Source of the DNA: G963664115 sp965216035
Lineage (GTDB): Bacteria; Acidobacteriota; Terriglobia; 20CM-2-55-15
Reading direction: 5' to 3'
Assembly: GCA_965216035.1 (NCBI GenBank)
Contig: CBDCFM010000018.1
Span: 434,001 to 498,000, forward strand
DNA: 64,000 bases
The position numbers and the translations under genes were made by a program. This document shows, piece by piece, positions 56,411-64,000 of the stretch. Below the pieces are notes generated by a model. The model worked only from the letters and a program-made list of their open reading frames with translations, was not told the DNA's origin and ran no database searches. The first letter of the stretch is position 1. Every line of letters starts with the position of its first letter.

Positions 56411-56983
56411 ATGACAACAATACGAAAAGTCGGCAAGCCGGCCTTATGTGGAACCGTTTCAGCCCTTGCGATGGTGATACTGCTGATGGGTGCCACGGAG
56501 GCGAGAGCGGACTCGACCATATTCACCTTTGTGGGAACTGAGGTAGGCGGGTCGGGATCAACGATGCTCGGGACTTTGGTCGTTGATAACATCTTTCTTA
56601 CAGTCCATCCACTGAGCAACGTCCTTACCTCCCAATTGGCCTCCTTTGATTTTGCGACGACAGCGCCTTTGGAAGCAGTCTGGGATACTGGCGAATTGCT
56701 TCTGGGACCTCTCCATTCCATCACTATCGATACGGACGCCATACCCGATGCGTTTGTGACTGGAAATGACCTGAGCGCGGTTGATACCACCTCGGGACAG
56801 ACCCTTTTATTTTCAGGGAATACCATGTCGTTATCAACTGGGCAACAAGCCCCGTTCGCCTTGTACACGGGCGCATGGACAACTACCGCTGCCGTTCCGG
56901 AACCGACTACTGCCACTCTGCTCTTAATGGGCTTTGGCATGGTCGGATGGTGTATCTACCGGAAAAGGTCATCTTCAAGCTAG
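56411..56983 (+). CDS. PEP-CTERM sorting-domain protein
   Basis: 190 residues from ATG 56411 (MTTIRKVGKPALCG), preferred over ATG 56339 because it aligns with the start of the paralogue and follows GAAAGGATCG. Signal peptide LAMVILLMGATEARA. Middle domain of beta strands (STIFTFVGTEVGGSG; AFVTGNDLSAVDTT). C-terminal VPEPTTATLLLMGFGMVGWC and YRKRSSSS form a PEP-CTERM signal recognised by exosortase for surface anchoring. Function of the body is unknown. Confidence 0.9.
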   Translation: MTTIRKVGKPALCGTVSALAMVILLMGATEARADSTIFTFVGTEVGGSGSTMLGTLVVDNIFLTVHPLSNVLTSQLASFDFATTAPLEAVWDTGELLLGPLHSITIDTDAIPDAFVTGNDLSAVDTTSGQTLLFSGNTMSLSTGQQAPFALYTGAWTTTAAVPEPTTATLLLMGFGMVGWCIYRKRSSSS

Positions 56984-57002
56984 TACTCTTTACTGTTGAT
57001 TT

Positions 57003-57030
57003 CCCCCTGAAGGCTTAAGCCTCCAGGGGG
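57003..57030. terminator. Hairpin terminator after the intact PEP-CTERM gene
   Basis: CCCCCTGAAGGCTTAAGCC then CTCCAGGGGG, the same design and distance as 55288-55315. Confidence 0.75.
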
Positions 57031-57350
57031 GACAAGACGTGGGGCGGCGTTCGACGCCAACATGATTTGTTTCTCCCTCCTCACAAATCGATCAAGTCCA
57101 TCAAGGGGGCCATTGCATAGCGACCCTCGTGTTTTTTCCAGTGTAGTTAACCGTACACTTCTCTACATGCCGTGGCATTGGCTGATCATCGTCCCACGAA
57201 TTTCTTGTCCGACTGCGTCTGGACTTTCAACCAATCGGGAGTCTGCCCCAGCCCTGCCATCTCTATGATCCCTCGCTCAATCTCTCCCCGATGCTGGGGT
57301 CAAATAGGTTTTGGGGCGGCACCCCAGGCTACCCATGCCTAAGAACGAGC
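57031..57350. other. No gene seen
   Basis: Intergenic stretch before the tRNA-Arg(TCG) terminator. No coding or RNA signal recognised. Confidence 0.4.
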
Positions 57351-57376
57351 AAAGGCCGCCTCAAAGGGCGGCCTTT
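57351..57376. terminator. Terminator downstream of tRNA-Arg(TCG)
   Basis: AAAGGCCGCC-tcaaag-GGCGGCCTTT, a perfect 10-bp stem with A/T ends on both sides, 15 bp from the tRNA 3' end. Confidence 0.75.
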
Positions 57377-57391
57377 CCGTATTGTTTTCGA

Positions 57392-57465
57392 TACGCCCAG
57401 AGGGATTTGAACCCCCGACCTACGGATTCGAAGTCCGACGCTCTATCCAGCTGAGCTATGGGCGC
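57392..57465 (-). tRNA. tRNA-Arg (anticodon TCG)
   Basis: 74 nt, no encoded CCA. Acceptor GCGCCCA with TGGGCGT, D arm GCTC/GAGC, anticodon loop CTTCGAA, T arm GGGGGTTCAAATCCCTC. The closing pair of the anticodon stem is T-T, otherwise all arms pair. Confidence 0.93.
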
Positions 57466-57601
57466 ATGTTGCCGCATAGTACTACATCAGGGGCGCCAGA
57501 CTCATGCCGGGTGTGCTCGGTGGGAGAGCGATGCCCGCTTCCAGACCCGCTGGATGGGATGTGCTACCTTATAAGGTTCTCTTTTATAATGAGGTGAGTG
57601 C

Positions 57602-58513
57602 ATGCGCAACGTGGTCATTGTCGGCTCCGGACCTGCCGGGCTGACGGCCGCCATCTACGCGGCCCGTGCGGACCTGAAGCCGGTTCTTATCGAGGGCTCC
57701 GAGCCCGGCGGGCAACTGACGCTGACGACGATGGTCGACAACTTTCCGGGATTTCCGGAAGGTGTCATGGGCCCTCAGTTGATGGAAGACATGAAGACGC
57801 AGGCCCAGCGATTCGGAGCTGAGATTCTTTCCGGATATGTGGATCGTGTGGAGTTGGGTGAGGATCCCTTCCGTGTATTCGTGGACAAGCAGGAATTCGA
57901 GGCGAAAAGCGTCATTATATCTACCGGCTCTTCGGCAAAGTTGATCGGCCTGGAAAACGAGCGACGACTGATGGGCCACGGTGTGTCCACGTGTGCGACC
58001 TGCGACGGGTTCTTTTTCCGCGACAAGAAATTAGCGGTGGTCGGCGGTGGGGATTCGGCGATGGAAGAAGCCACTTTCCTGACCAAGTTCGCCTCAGATG
58101 TTGCCCTGATTCACCGCCGGGACCAGTTCCGCGCCTCGAAGATCATGCAGGACCGCGCTTTGACCAACGACAAGATTGGCGTTCTCTACAACAGTGTCGT
58201 GGAAGATGTCCTTGGCGATGACGCGGTGAGGGGAATCCGGGTTCGGAATCTTAAGGATGATGCCACCTCAGAGATAGACCTGGACGGCGTGTTTATCGCG
58301 ATCGGACACAATCCCAATACTGGAATATTCAAAGGTCAGTTGGATTTGAATGACGATGGCTATGTCGTGACTGCACCGGGCTCCACCCGGACGAGCGTTT
58401 CGGGTGTATTTGCTTGCGGTGATGTCCAGGACCCCGTCTTCAAACAAGCCGTAACGGCAGCGGGGTCAGGTTGTATGGCGGCGCTCGAAGCCGAGAAATA
58501 TATCGAGGGTTGA
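57602..58513 (+). CDS. trxB: Thioredoxin reductase
   Basis: 303-residue flavoprotein that reduces thioredoxin with NADPH. FAD site VVIVGSGPAGLTAAIYAARA, redox pair Cys131-Cys134 in CATCDGFF, NADPH site VVGGGDSAMEEA, C-terminal FAD site GVFACGDVQDP and KQAVTAAGSGCMAA. Typical low-molecular-weight TrxB length. GAGGTGAGTGC precedes the ATG. It is followed by the DUF2203 and folB genes on the same strand with short gaps, so an operon is likely. Confidence 0.96.
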   Translation: MRNVVIVGSGPAGLTAAIYAARADLKPVLIEGSEPGGQLTLTTMVDNFPGFPEGVMGPQLMEDMKTQAQRFGAEILSGYVDRVELGEDPFRVFVDKQEFEAKSVIISTGSSAKLIGLENERRLMGHGVSTCATCDGFFFRDKKLAVVGGGDSAMEEATFLTKFASDVALIHRRDQFRASKIMQDRALTNDKIGVLYNSVVEDVLGDDAVRGIRVRNLKDDATSEIDLDGVFIAIGHNPNTGIFKGQLDLNDDGYVVTAPGSTRTSVSGVFACGDVQDPVFKQAVTAAGSGCMAALEAEKYIEG

Positions 58514-58544
58514 GCGGTCTCGTTCTTACCGATATCTCACCTGT

Positions 58545-58943
58545 ATGGAAGAAACCGGACATATATTCACGCGGGGCGAAGCCAATCAAGCGCTGACCGA
58601 GTTGAGGCCGTTGATGGAAGACCTGCGTGGCGAGTGGGATCGAATCAAATTACTGAACCCGGAAATTCAAAAGATTCGTGAAAAGGCGATACTCGATGCT
58701 TATAGCCCCCACGGAGTCGAGTATATCGAGTCAGTTTCTCATTTGATGCGTCTCATGGGGGACGTTCGCGACATGGGTGTGCTCGTCAAGGACCTCGATA
58801 AGGGTTTGTGTGACTTTCCCTACCTCAAAGAGGATCGCGCCGTTTATCTGTGTTGGCATCTCGGTGAGGATTCCATCCGATACTGGCATGACCGGGATTC
58901 AGGGTTTGCGAGCCGGGAACCGCTGGAAGAAAAAGATCTGTGA
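58545..58943 (+). CDS. DUF2203 family protein
   Basis: 132 residues. The N-terminal helical part (EANQALTELRPLMEDLRGEW) and the C-terminal GVLVKDLDKGLCDFPYLKED then VYLCWHLGEDSIRYWHDRDS GF match DUF2203, a cytosolic family of unknown function. 31 bp after trxB. Confidence 0.88.
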   Translation: MEETGHIFTRGEANQALTELRPLMEDLRGEWDRIKLLNPEIQKIREKAILDAYSPHGVEYIESVSHLMRLMGDVRDMGVLVKDLDKGLCDFPYLKEDRAVYLCWHLGEDSIRYWHDRDSGFASREPLEEKDL

Positions 58944-58953
58944 GGACGTTTCG

Positions 58954-59331
58954 CTGACCACACCCCCTGACAAGATAGGAGTGTTCGACATCGACTGCGT
59001 GGCCGCCATCGGTGTGACCCCCGAAGAGCGCACGATGAGGCAGCGGCTGTCCGTCGACGTCGAAATCGAGACCGATGTTCGCAAGGCTGCCCTGAGCGAT
59101 TCACTCAGGGATGCGCTCGACTACGCCGAGGTCGTGAGACTGGTCGTGGAACTGGCCGGGAGCCGTGACTTTCATCTGATCGAAACGTTTGCCGAGCTCA
59201 TTGCAGCCCGGGTGCTCTTGGAGGTGAGTGGCGATACCGTACGGGTTGTGGTCCGGAAATTCACCCCCGTTCTTTCGAGTCGCGTCCGGTCCGTATCGGT
59301 AGAAATCGTCAGGGAGCGTGGCGCGGACTAG
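58954..59331 (+). CDS. folB: Dihydroneopterin aldolase (FolB)
   Basis: About 125 residues. Folate pathway enzyme converting dihydroneopterin to hydroxymethyl-dihydropterin. KIGVFDIDCVAAIGVTPEER, RQRLSVDVEIETD, LDYAEVVRLV and the Glu in HLIETFAELIA fit FolB. The start is uncertain: the CTG at 58954 has GAGGA seven bases upstream and gives the usual length, a GTG at 58981 lies closer to the conserved region, and longer TTG/ATG starts overlap DUF2203. The stop TAG forms part of the left arm of the inverted repeat that follows. Confidence 0.82.
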   Translation: MTTPPDKIGVFDIDCVAAIGVTPEERTMRQRLSVDVEIETDVRKAALSDSLRDALDYAEVVRLVVELAGSRDFHLIETFAELIAARVLLEVSGDTVRVVVRKFTPVLSSRVRSVSVEIVRERGAD

Positions 59332-59628
59332 CAGCCCGTGGCAGAAGTCCCGAGGGCCGCGTTACGGCCAAACGGGGCCGGATTCTAGGAGACGCCGAAG
59401 CGCCGGCCCGAAGCCGCGAAGACGAGACAATGCGCATTCATTGGGAGGAGTCGGCGACAACGAAGACGGCCCCGTTTCGCCGTAACCCTTCGGGCGCAGG
59501 GGGGTTCGGGCCGCAGGCTTTGTCCCCCGTCGGTCACGATGAAAAGACATCGCTCCACTCCTCACTTCGCGCCTGCAAACCGAAGACCCCTGCGCGCGGT
59601 CCTCGGGACTTCTGCCACGGGCTGCTAG
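59328..59628. repeat. ~300-bp element with terminal inverted repeats
   Basis: CTAGCAGCCCGTGGCAGAAG and TCCCGAGG (59328-59355) recur as exact complement at 59601-59628. A second internal pair, GTTACGGCCAAACGGGGCCG (59361-59380) and CGGCCCCGTTTCGCCGTAAC (59472-59491), lies inside. No ORF with a recognisable product. Resembles a MITE or a large folded repeat. Confidence 0.8.
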
Positions 59629-59680
59629 CCTTGAGATGCTAAACGCCTTGGAAAAAAAGGACTTCTCTCTCAGAATTGTG

Positions 59681-59709
59681 TTGAAGAAGTCGAAAAATCT
59701 GCGTTATTC
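59681..59709 (+). promoter_or_regulatory. Possible promoter for the radical SAM gene
   Basis: TTGAAG (59681-59686), 17-bp spacer, TTATTC (59704-59709), just after the inverted-repeat block. A moderate match to sigma-70 consensus. Confidence 0.4.
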
Positions 59710-59888
59710 TAACCCCCGCCTCGTATCAGCGCGGTAGAGTGTGTCTGCTCGGCTGTATGTGGTTAGAAAAACTTGCACTTATATTTACTGGGATCTGCAT
59801 TTTCCGACGGTCCCATCCTATGAGGAGATGCCTGCCCGGCGGGCCAGATCAGGCAAGGGGCATGGCGAACATGTTTTCAGGAGGCACA

Positions 59889-62021
59889 TTGGCTACTCCA
59901 TCGCAGCAGACGACGTCGGTCGCACCGACTAATGGCAGGTCGGGTAAGAGCCCGCTCCGCACGCGGACGATGAAGGCGATCGACGCGGCAGTATGTTACA
60001 GCGCGGGCATTGCTTTCGACGCGATTTACGCCGTAGGCAAGTACGACCCCAAGGCGGCTTTCACGCCGAAGTGGTCCGAGAAACCCTTGCAGAAGTCGTG
60101 GCAAAAGACCAAGCCGACATTGGGATGGCCCCGCCAGACCGATTCACTTTGTCCCCAATGTGTTCGGGAGGCGCGCGAAGCCATTGTGAGTGGACGGCAG
60201 GACTGGAAGACCTTGCTTAACGAGAAGGTCGGCGAGGTGAAAGCCGATATTGTCGAGCGCGACGGACAGGTTTGGATGGTCAAGGATTGCCCGCAGCACG
60301 GCAAGATCGAAGACATGATGGCGGTCGATGTCCGGTTCCTGGAATGGATTGAGAGGAACTTTCCGGGGCGGGATATTCCCGCGCACAACGACAAGGATCT
60401 GCACAATCATGGGAGCAGTACGATCAAGCACGGCCGCGGGAGCGTTCTGACGGTCGATCTGACGAACCGTTGCAACATGATGTGTGACCCCTGCTTCATG
60501 GATGCGAACCAGGTCGGTTATGTTCACGAGCTCACCTGGGACGATATCCAGGAAATCATGGACAACGCAATGCAGATCAAGCCGCGCCGCCAGATGTCGA
60601 TTCAGTTTTCCGGGGGAGAACCGACGATGTCTCCGTTCTTCCTGGATGCTGTTAAACATGCCAGGAAGCTCGGGTTTGCCAGCACCCAGGCCGCAAGCAA
60701 CGGGATTGAGTTTGCCAAGAGCAAAGAATTCTGCCGGGCAGCGGCGGCAGCGGGCCTCCGGTATGTATACCTGCAGTTTGACGGGATCGGCAACGATGCC
60801 AACAGTCACAGGCAGGTCGGCAATTTGTTTGACGTGAAGCTCAGGGCCATTAACAACCTGCATGAAGCGGGCGTTGAAATCATTCTAGTGGTCACGCTGG
60901 TCAATGGACTCAACAACGATCAGGTCGGTTCGATCCTTCGTTTCGCAATGGACAACCCCAAGAAGATCGCATTCATTTCTTTCCAGCCAGTTTCTTTCAC
61001 TGGGCGGGATGAAGAAATAACTCCCGAACGCAGGCTCCGCCAGAGATATACGCTTTCGCACCTCGCCCACGACGTCAAACAGCAGGTGGGGATCACCGAA
61101 CCTACACGGGATTGGTTCCCGCTATCTCTTATGGGTTCCTTTGCAGATTTTGCTGATCTTGCGCACGGGTCGGAACGCGAATGGGGACAGGTCAGTTGCG
61201 GGTGTCATCCTAATTGCGGTGTGGGAACGGCACTGATGATCAACAAGGAAACCAAGGAAATGGTGCCGGTGCCGCAGTTCCTGAACATACCTGGACTGGT
61301 CAGCGACATGCAGAATATCACGGATGCCGGTCGCGGGAAATGGGCGTCGAACGCAATGATGGGCCTCGCGCTCCTGAAGCACTACAACCCCCACGAGGCA
61401 CCCGCCAGTCTTACGTTGTTGGACCTATTCAAGAAATTTGACAAGTCGTTTGGATTGAGCGGTAAGGATTACGGGAAGATAACCGGTAGTGACCGCCTCT
61501 CAGATATCGAGAAGCGGCGTGCCGATCCCTGGAATTTCCTATTTGTCGCCGGGATGTGGTTCCAAGACCTGTTCAACTATGACTTCCGGCGTACTGAAAT
61601 GTGCATCATCCCCTATGCCACACAGATGGGCGAAATTTCCTTCTGCGCCTATAACACTGGCATCGGTTGGAGGAACATTATTGAAAACATGTACAAAACG
61701 CACACCGTAGCCGAGTGGTACAAGGAAAACGGAAAGCACGACGTCTATGCCGGAGGCAAGAAAGTGGCGTTGGAATCCACTGAACACGGCCTGGTCATCA
61801 AAGCGGAAGACGCTGATCGTGTGCGTGACCGTGGGGCGCTTCCGTTGACGGCCGCGGACGAAGAACGGCAGAAGCGGAAGGCAGAGCGCGAAGCGGCCAA
61901 GACGCGGGAAATCTACGAAGAAATGGTCCTTGGGAAGAAACCCAGCAAGCTCGATTTGATCAAGATCGAAGTGCTGAACCGCAAGGACGAAAGCGAAGCG
62001 GCGATGACCACGTCCAAGTAG
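59889..62021 (+). CDS. Tes/MSS-like radical SAM protein
   Basis: About 710 residues. An N-terminal zinc-ribbon region (SLCPQCVREAREAIV and VKDCPQHGKIEDMM) is followed by the radical SAM core with CNMMCDPCF (CxxxCxxC, near 60471-60494) and QFSGGEPTMSPFF. Further Cys lie in VSCGCHPNCGVG and EMCIIPYATQMGEISFCAYN. This order is that of archaeal tetraether synthase and the related bacterial membrane-spanning-lipid proteins. The start is chosen at the TTG at 59889 because AGGAGG lies four bases upstream; earlier in-frame ATGs give an unlikely N-terminus. The lipid role is inference from family resemblance. Confidence 0.8.
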   Translation: MATPSQQTTSVAPTNGRSGKSPLRTRTMKAIDAAVCYSAGIAFDAIYAVGKYDPKAAFTPKWSEKPLQKSWQKTKPTLGWPRQTDSLCPQCVREAREAIVSGRQDWKTLLNEKVGEVKADIVERDGQVWMVKDCPQHGKIEDMMAVDVRFLEWIERNFPGRDIPAHNDKDLHNHGSSTIKHGRGSVLTVDLTNRCNMMCDPCFMDANQVGYVHELTWDDIQEIMDNAMQIKPRRQMSIQFSGGEPTMSPFFLDAVKHARKLGFASTQAASNGIEFAKSKEFCRAAAAAGLRYVYLQFDGIGNDANSHRQVGNLFDVKLRAINNLHEAGVEIILVVTLVNGLNNDQVGSILRFAMDNPKKIAFISFQPVSFTGRDEEITPERRLRQRYTLSHLAHDVKQQVGITEPTRDWFPLSLMGSFADFADLAHGSEREWGQVSCGCHPNCGVGTALMINKETKEMVPVPQFLNIPGLVSDMQNITDAGRGKWASNAMMGLALLKHYNPHEAPASLTLLDLFKKFDKSFGLSGKDYGKITGSDRLSDIEKRRADPWNFLFVAGMWFQDLFNYDFRRTEMCIIPYATQMGEISFCAYNTGIGWRNIIENMYKTHTVAEWYKENGKHDVYAGGKKVALESTEHGLVIKAEDADRVRDRGALPLTAADEERQKRKAEREAAKTREIYEEMVLGKKPSKLDLIKIEVLNRKDESEAAMTTSK

Positions 62022-62040
62022 CTTGGCAGAATTCTTAAGA

Positions 62041-62070
62041 AGAAAGGCGGCCCAACTGGGCCGCCTTTCT
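62041..62070 (+). terminator. Terminator after the radical SAM gene
   Basis: AGAAAGGCGGCCCA-ac-TGGGCCGCCTTTCT, a perfect 14-bp stem followed by TCTTG. Ends transcription 20 bp after the stop. Confidence 0.85.
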
Positions 62071-62194
62071 TCTTGTGCCAGAATGCCCTGAGTAACAAGG
62101 TGGCTGCTGAACAATTTAGTGCCTGCCGTTTGCGGCCACTTTGATCACGGATACCGGAGCGGAATCCCACGTTGCGAATTCCCGACCGATACCA

Positions 62195-62686
62195 CTAAAT
62201 TCCCAGCACCTTCCGTCCTTCTTCAGAAATGCGCTCTGCAGTCCACGGCGGATCCCACACCACCTGGATCTTCGGATTCGGGAAACCTGCTTCCAGAAGT
62301 TTGGATTGGATGTCGAGACTGATTGTTTCGCTTGATGGGCAACCGGGAGCGGTTAACGACATCTTGACCTTGAGTTCGTCGTTCCCCAGATCGACGTCGT
62401 AAATTAAACCGAGGTCGACGATGTTCAAGGGAATTTCCGGGTCGTAGCACTCTTTGAGTACTTCCAGCACGAGTTCCTCCGGGCTCAGCCGAGCGAGCGC
62501 GGAATCTCTGAGTTTGCTGACCGGGTTTTCGTGCTTCGGCTCCGAAGGAGGTGGCGGTGGCCGGTAAGTCAAGTCCACATTGGGTTCCAGTTCCGGCGGT
62601 GGCGTTGCCTGCACCTGCCTCCGGTTGGCGTAAATCACTCCAAGAATGAGCAGTATCGGTACCGCTAACAGTAGGTAGAAAACCAA
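62195..62686 (-). CDS. Membrane-anchored DUF59 (MIP18-like) protein
   Basis: 163 residues. One N-terminal membrane helix (VFYLLLAVPILLILGVIYAN), a Pro-rich linker (TYRPPPPPSEPK), then a DUF59 domain: CYDPEIPLNIVDLGLIYDV, LTAPGCPSSETISLDIQ with the conserved Cys, and VVWDPPWTAERISEEG. It resembles the C-terminal half of SufT at 13611 but lacks the SufT N-terminal domain and adds a membrane anchor. Probably helps Fe-S maturation at the membrane; the neighbouring radical SAM enzyme is a plausible client. Confidence 0.85.
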   Translation of the reverse strand: MVFYLLLAVPILLILGVIYANRRQVQATPPPELEPNVDLTYRPPPPPSEPKHENPVSKLRDSALARLSPEELVLEVLKECYDPEIPLNIVDLGLIYDVDLGNDELKVKMSLTAPGCPSSETISLDIQSKLLEAGFPNPKIQVVWDPPWTAERISEEGRKVLGI

Positions 62687-62844
62687 TGCCTTCTCCTTGA
62701 CCTAAGCATCTGCCAGGATTTCAATCCAGTGCGCCCACTGTTACAGAATTGCAGGGATATTGTCAACGCTGCCTGGAATGGGTGTTGGAGTCTTTTAATT
62801 GTCAGCGTAAGCGATCCGCTCTTTCTCTGATGCTGATGCCCAGG

Positions 62845-64000
62845 GAGTTATAACCGAATCTGGTGTTTGAGGGATTGAAGAAAAGCGGCGTATCTGGTTG
62901 ATTTGTTGTTTACAAGACTTCAAAGCAACCAAAGGAGATACGCCACTATGAGTAAGAGTATCGTTATTGAACTGGAAGATCGAGAAGCGATTGCAGACCC
63001 AGTGACCGACCTGCTACGAACGGGGGCGCAACAGCTGATCCAACGCGCTGTGGAAGCCGAACTGTCCGAACTGCTATCCCAGCACGGCGATCGGCGAACC
63101 GAGACGGGGAAGGCTGGAGTGGTGCGCAACGGTTATCTGCCTGAACGCGAGCTGCAGACTGGCCTGGGTCCGGTAACGGTGCAAATCCCGAAGGTGCGCG
63201 CCAAGATGGGCGAAGCTGTGACGTTCCGCTCGGCCCTGGTACCCCCCTACATTCGGAAGACGCAGTCGATGGAAGCCGCCGTGCCGTGGTTGTATTTGAA
63301 AGGCGTCTCCAGCGGCGAGATGGGTGACGCCCTGAAAGTTCTTGTCGGTCCGAAGGCGCAGGGCCTGTCAGCGAGCACGGTATCGCGCTTGAAACAGGTC
63401 TGGGCTGAAGAGTACCGCATCGGGTGCGACCAGCGTTTGGACGCCGACCGCTGGGTCTATGTCTGGGCCGACGGTATCTACAGCGGACTTCGAGCCGAAC
63501 AAACCAAGTTGTGTGCGTTGGTCGTAATCGGCGTGAATGAACGCGGAGAGAAGCGTTTTCTGGCGATCGAAGACGGTGTACGGGAATCGACACAGAGTTG
63601 GCGTGAGGTCTTGTTGAAGCTGAAGTCCCGAGGGATGAATATTCCGAAGTTGGCCATCGGTGACGGGGCGATGGGGTTCTGGGCCGCACTGGAGGAAATC
63701 TATCCCCAGACACGCCAACGACGCTGCTGGATGCACAAGACCATGAATGTGCTCAACTGCTTACCCAAGTCGGTCCAGGCGAAAGCGAAACAGGCACTGC
63801 ACGCGATCTGGAAGGCCGAGACACTGGCAGACGCCGAGAAGGCATTCGATCTGTTCATTGAAACCTATGAGCCGAAGTATCCGAAAGCCACTGTCTGCCT
63901 GCAGAAAGACAGAGAAGAACTGCTGGCCTTTTACGGCTTTCCGGCCAAGCACTGGCAGAGCATCCGAACGACCAATCCCATTGAATCGACCTTTGCCACC
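62845..64000 (+). mobile_element. IS256 type A, second copy, right end outside window
   Basis: The left inverted repeat GAGTTATAACCGAATCTGG starts at 62845 and the sequence follows the copy at 45701 closely. The right end and any target duplication lie beyond the window. Confidence 0.93.
62948..64000 (+). CDS. IS256/Mutator-family transposase (type A), 3' partial
   Basis: 351 codons in the window from ATG 62948, open to the edge. Same motifs as the copy at 45804 (VWADGIYSGLRAEQ, AIGDGAMGFWAAL). Visible replacements include RTGAQQ for RAEAQE near residue 25 and PQTRQRRCW for PETHQQRCW, so it is a diverged sister rather than a fresh copy. Confidence 0.93.
   Translation, partial: MSKSIVIELEDREAIADPVTDLLRTGAQQLIQRAVEAELSELLSQHGDRRTETGKAGVVRNGYLPERELQTGLGPVTVQIPKVRAKMGEAVTFRSALVPPYIRKTQSMEAAVPWLYLKGVSSGEMGDALKVLVGPKAQGLSASTVSRLKQVWAEEYRIGCDQRLDADRWVYVWADGIYSGLRAEQTKLCALVVIGVNERGEKRFLAIEDGVRESTQSWREVLLKLKSRGMNIPKLAIGDGAMGFWAALEEIYPQTRQRRCWMHKTMNVLNCLPKSVQAKAKQALHAIWKAETLADAEKAFDLFIETYEPKYPKATVCLQKDREELLAFYGFPAKHWQSIRTTNPIESTFAT

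Noticed and set aside
46..64000. Search for CRISPR arrays
   Set aside because: No regularly spaced short repeats with unique spacers were seen; all repeats found are IS ends, att sites or gene duplications.

Overview
The window looks like a chromosomal segment of a free-living Gram-negative bacterium. The best guess is Acidobacteriota or a close relative. This rests on membrane-anchored Ser/Thr kinases fused to TolB-like propellers that end in a shared NWFEEL tail, PEP-CTERM proteins, an outer-membrane porin and a Tes/MSS-like radical SAM protein. The assignment is inference from gene content, because no rRNA or other phylogenetic marker is present. IS elements are very dense: IS21, IS30 (3 copies), IS256 type A (2 copies plus a remnant), IS256 type B (2 copies), IS3 (2 different), IS91 (broken), ISKra4 and IS1182 (one element plus a remnant). 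For many of them the exact ends and target duplications can be read.

The central observation is a probable integrated mobile element of about 42.7 kb. The 3' 45 bp of an intact tRNA-Arg(CCG) gene (45483-45556, minus strand) is repeated directly at 2828-2872. A tyrosine integrase (44248-45396) lies just inside the tRNA. Next to it are a ribbon-helix-helix protein, an excisionase-like HTH protein, and a primase-polymerase/RecA-like helicase gene that IS1182 has interrupted. Short CTGTTCCC repeats lie at about the same distance inside both ends, as arm-type integrase sites would.

Inside this interval: 3.4-7.5 kb holds an intact kinase-propeller gene and IS30. 7.5-11.9 kb holds an aldehyde dehydrogenase and a nest of fragments (acyl-CoA ligase / IS91 / IS3). 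11.9-17.6 kb holds a divergent RpoD-like sigma factor and an iron-sulfur gene cluster (SufT, a SufR-like regulator, ferredoxin, NuoI-like protein, rhodanese, CxxC protein, Rieske protein) around a palindrome-rich divergent promoter. 17.9-20.5 kb holds ISKra4 and a secreted lectin-like protein. 20.5-37.7 kb holds four more kinase-propeller genes, all broken by IS insertion, frameshift, truncation or a nonsense codon. 38.4-45.4 kb holds the replication/integration module.

Outside the element, to the right: an IS256 with perfect 9-bp target duplications, arginase, a nitrogen-uptake group (a leader with promoter and tandem terminators, porin, Amt, a P-II protein without the usual modified tyrosine), a GNAT acetyltransferase, two tandem PEP-CTERM paralogues (one split by IS30 with a readable AG duplication), tRNA-Arg(TCG), thioredoxin reductase, a DUF2203 protein, dihydroneopterin aldolase, a ~300-bp terminal-inverted-repeat block, a Tes/MSS-like radical SAM protein, a membrane-anchored DUF59 protein and a second IS256 cut by the window end. 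To the left are IS21 and an IS256 remnant. Element boundaries and target duplications were read directly from the sequence. Functions come from recognised motifs and no database search was possible.
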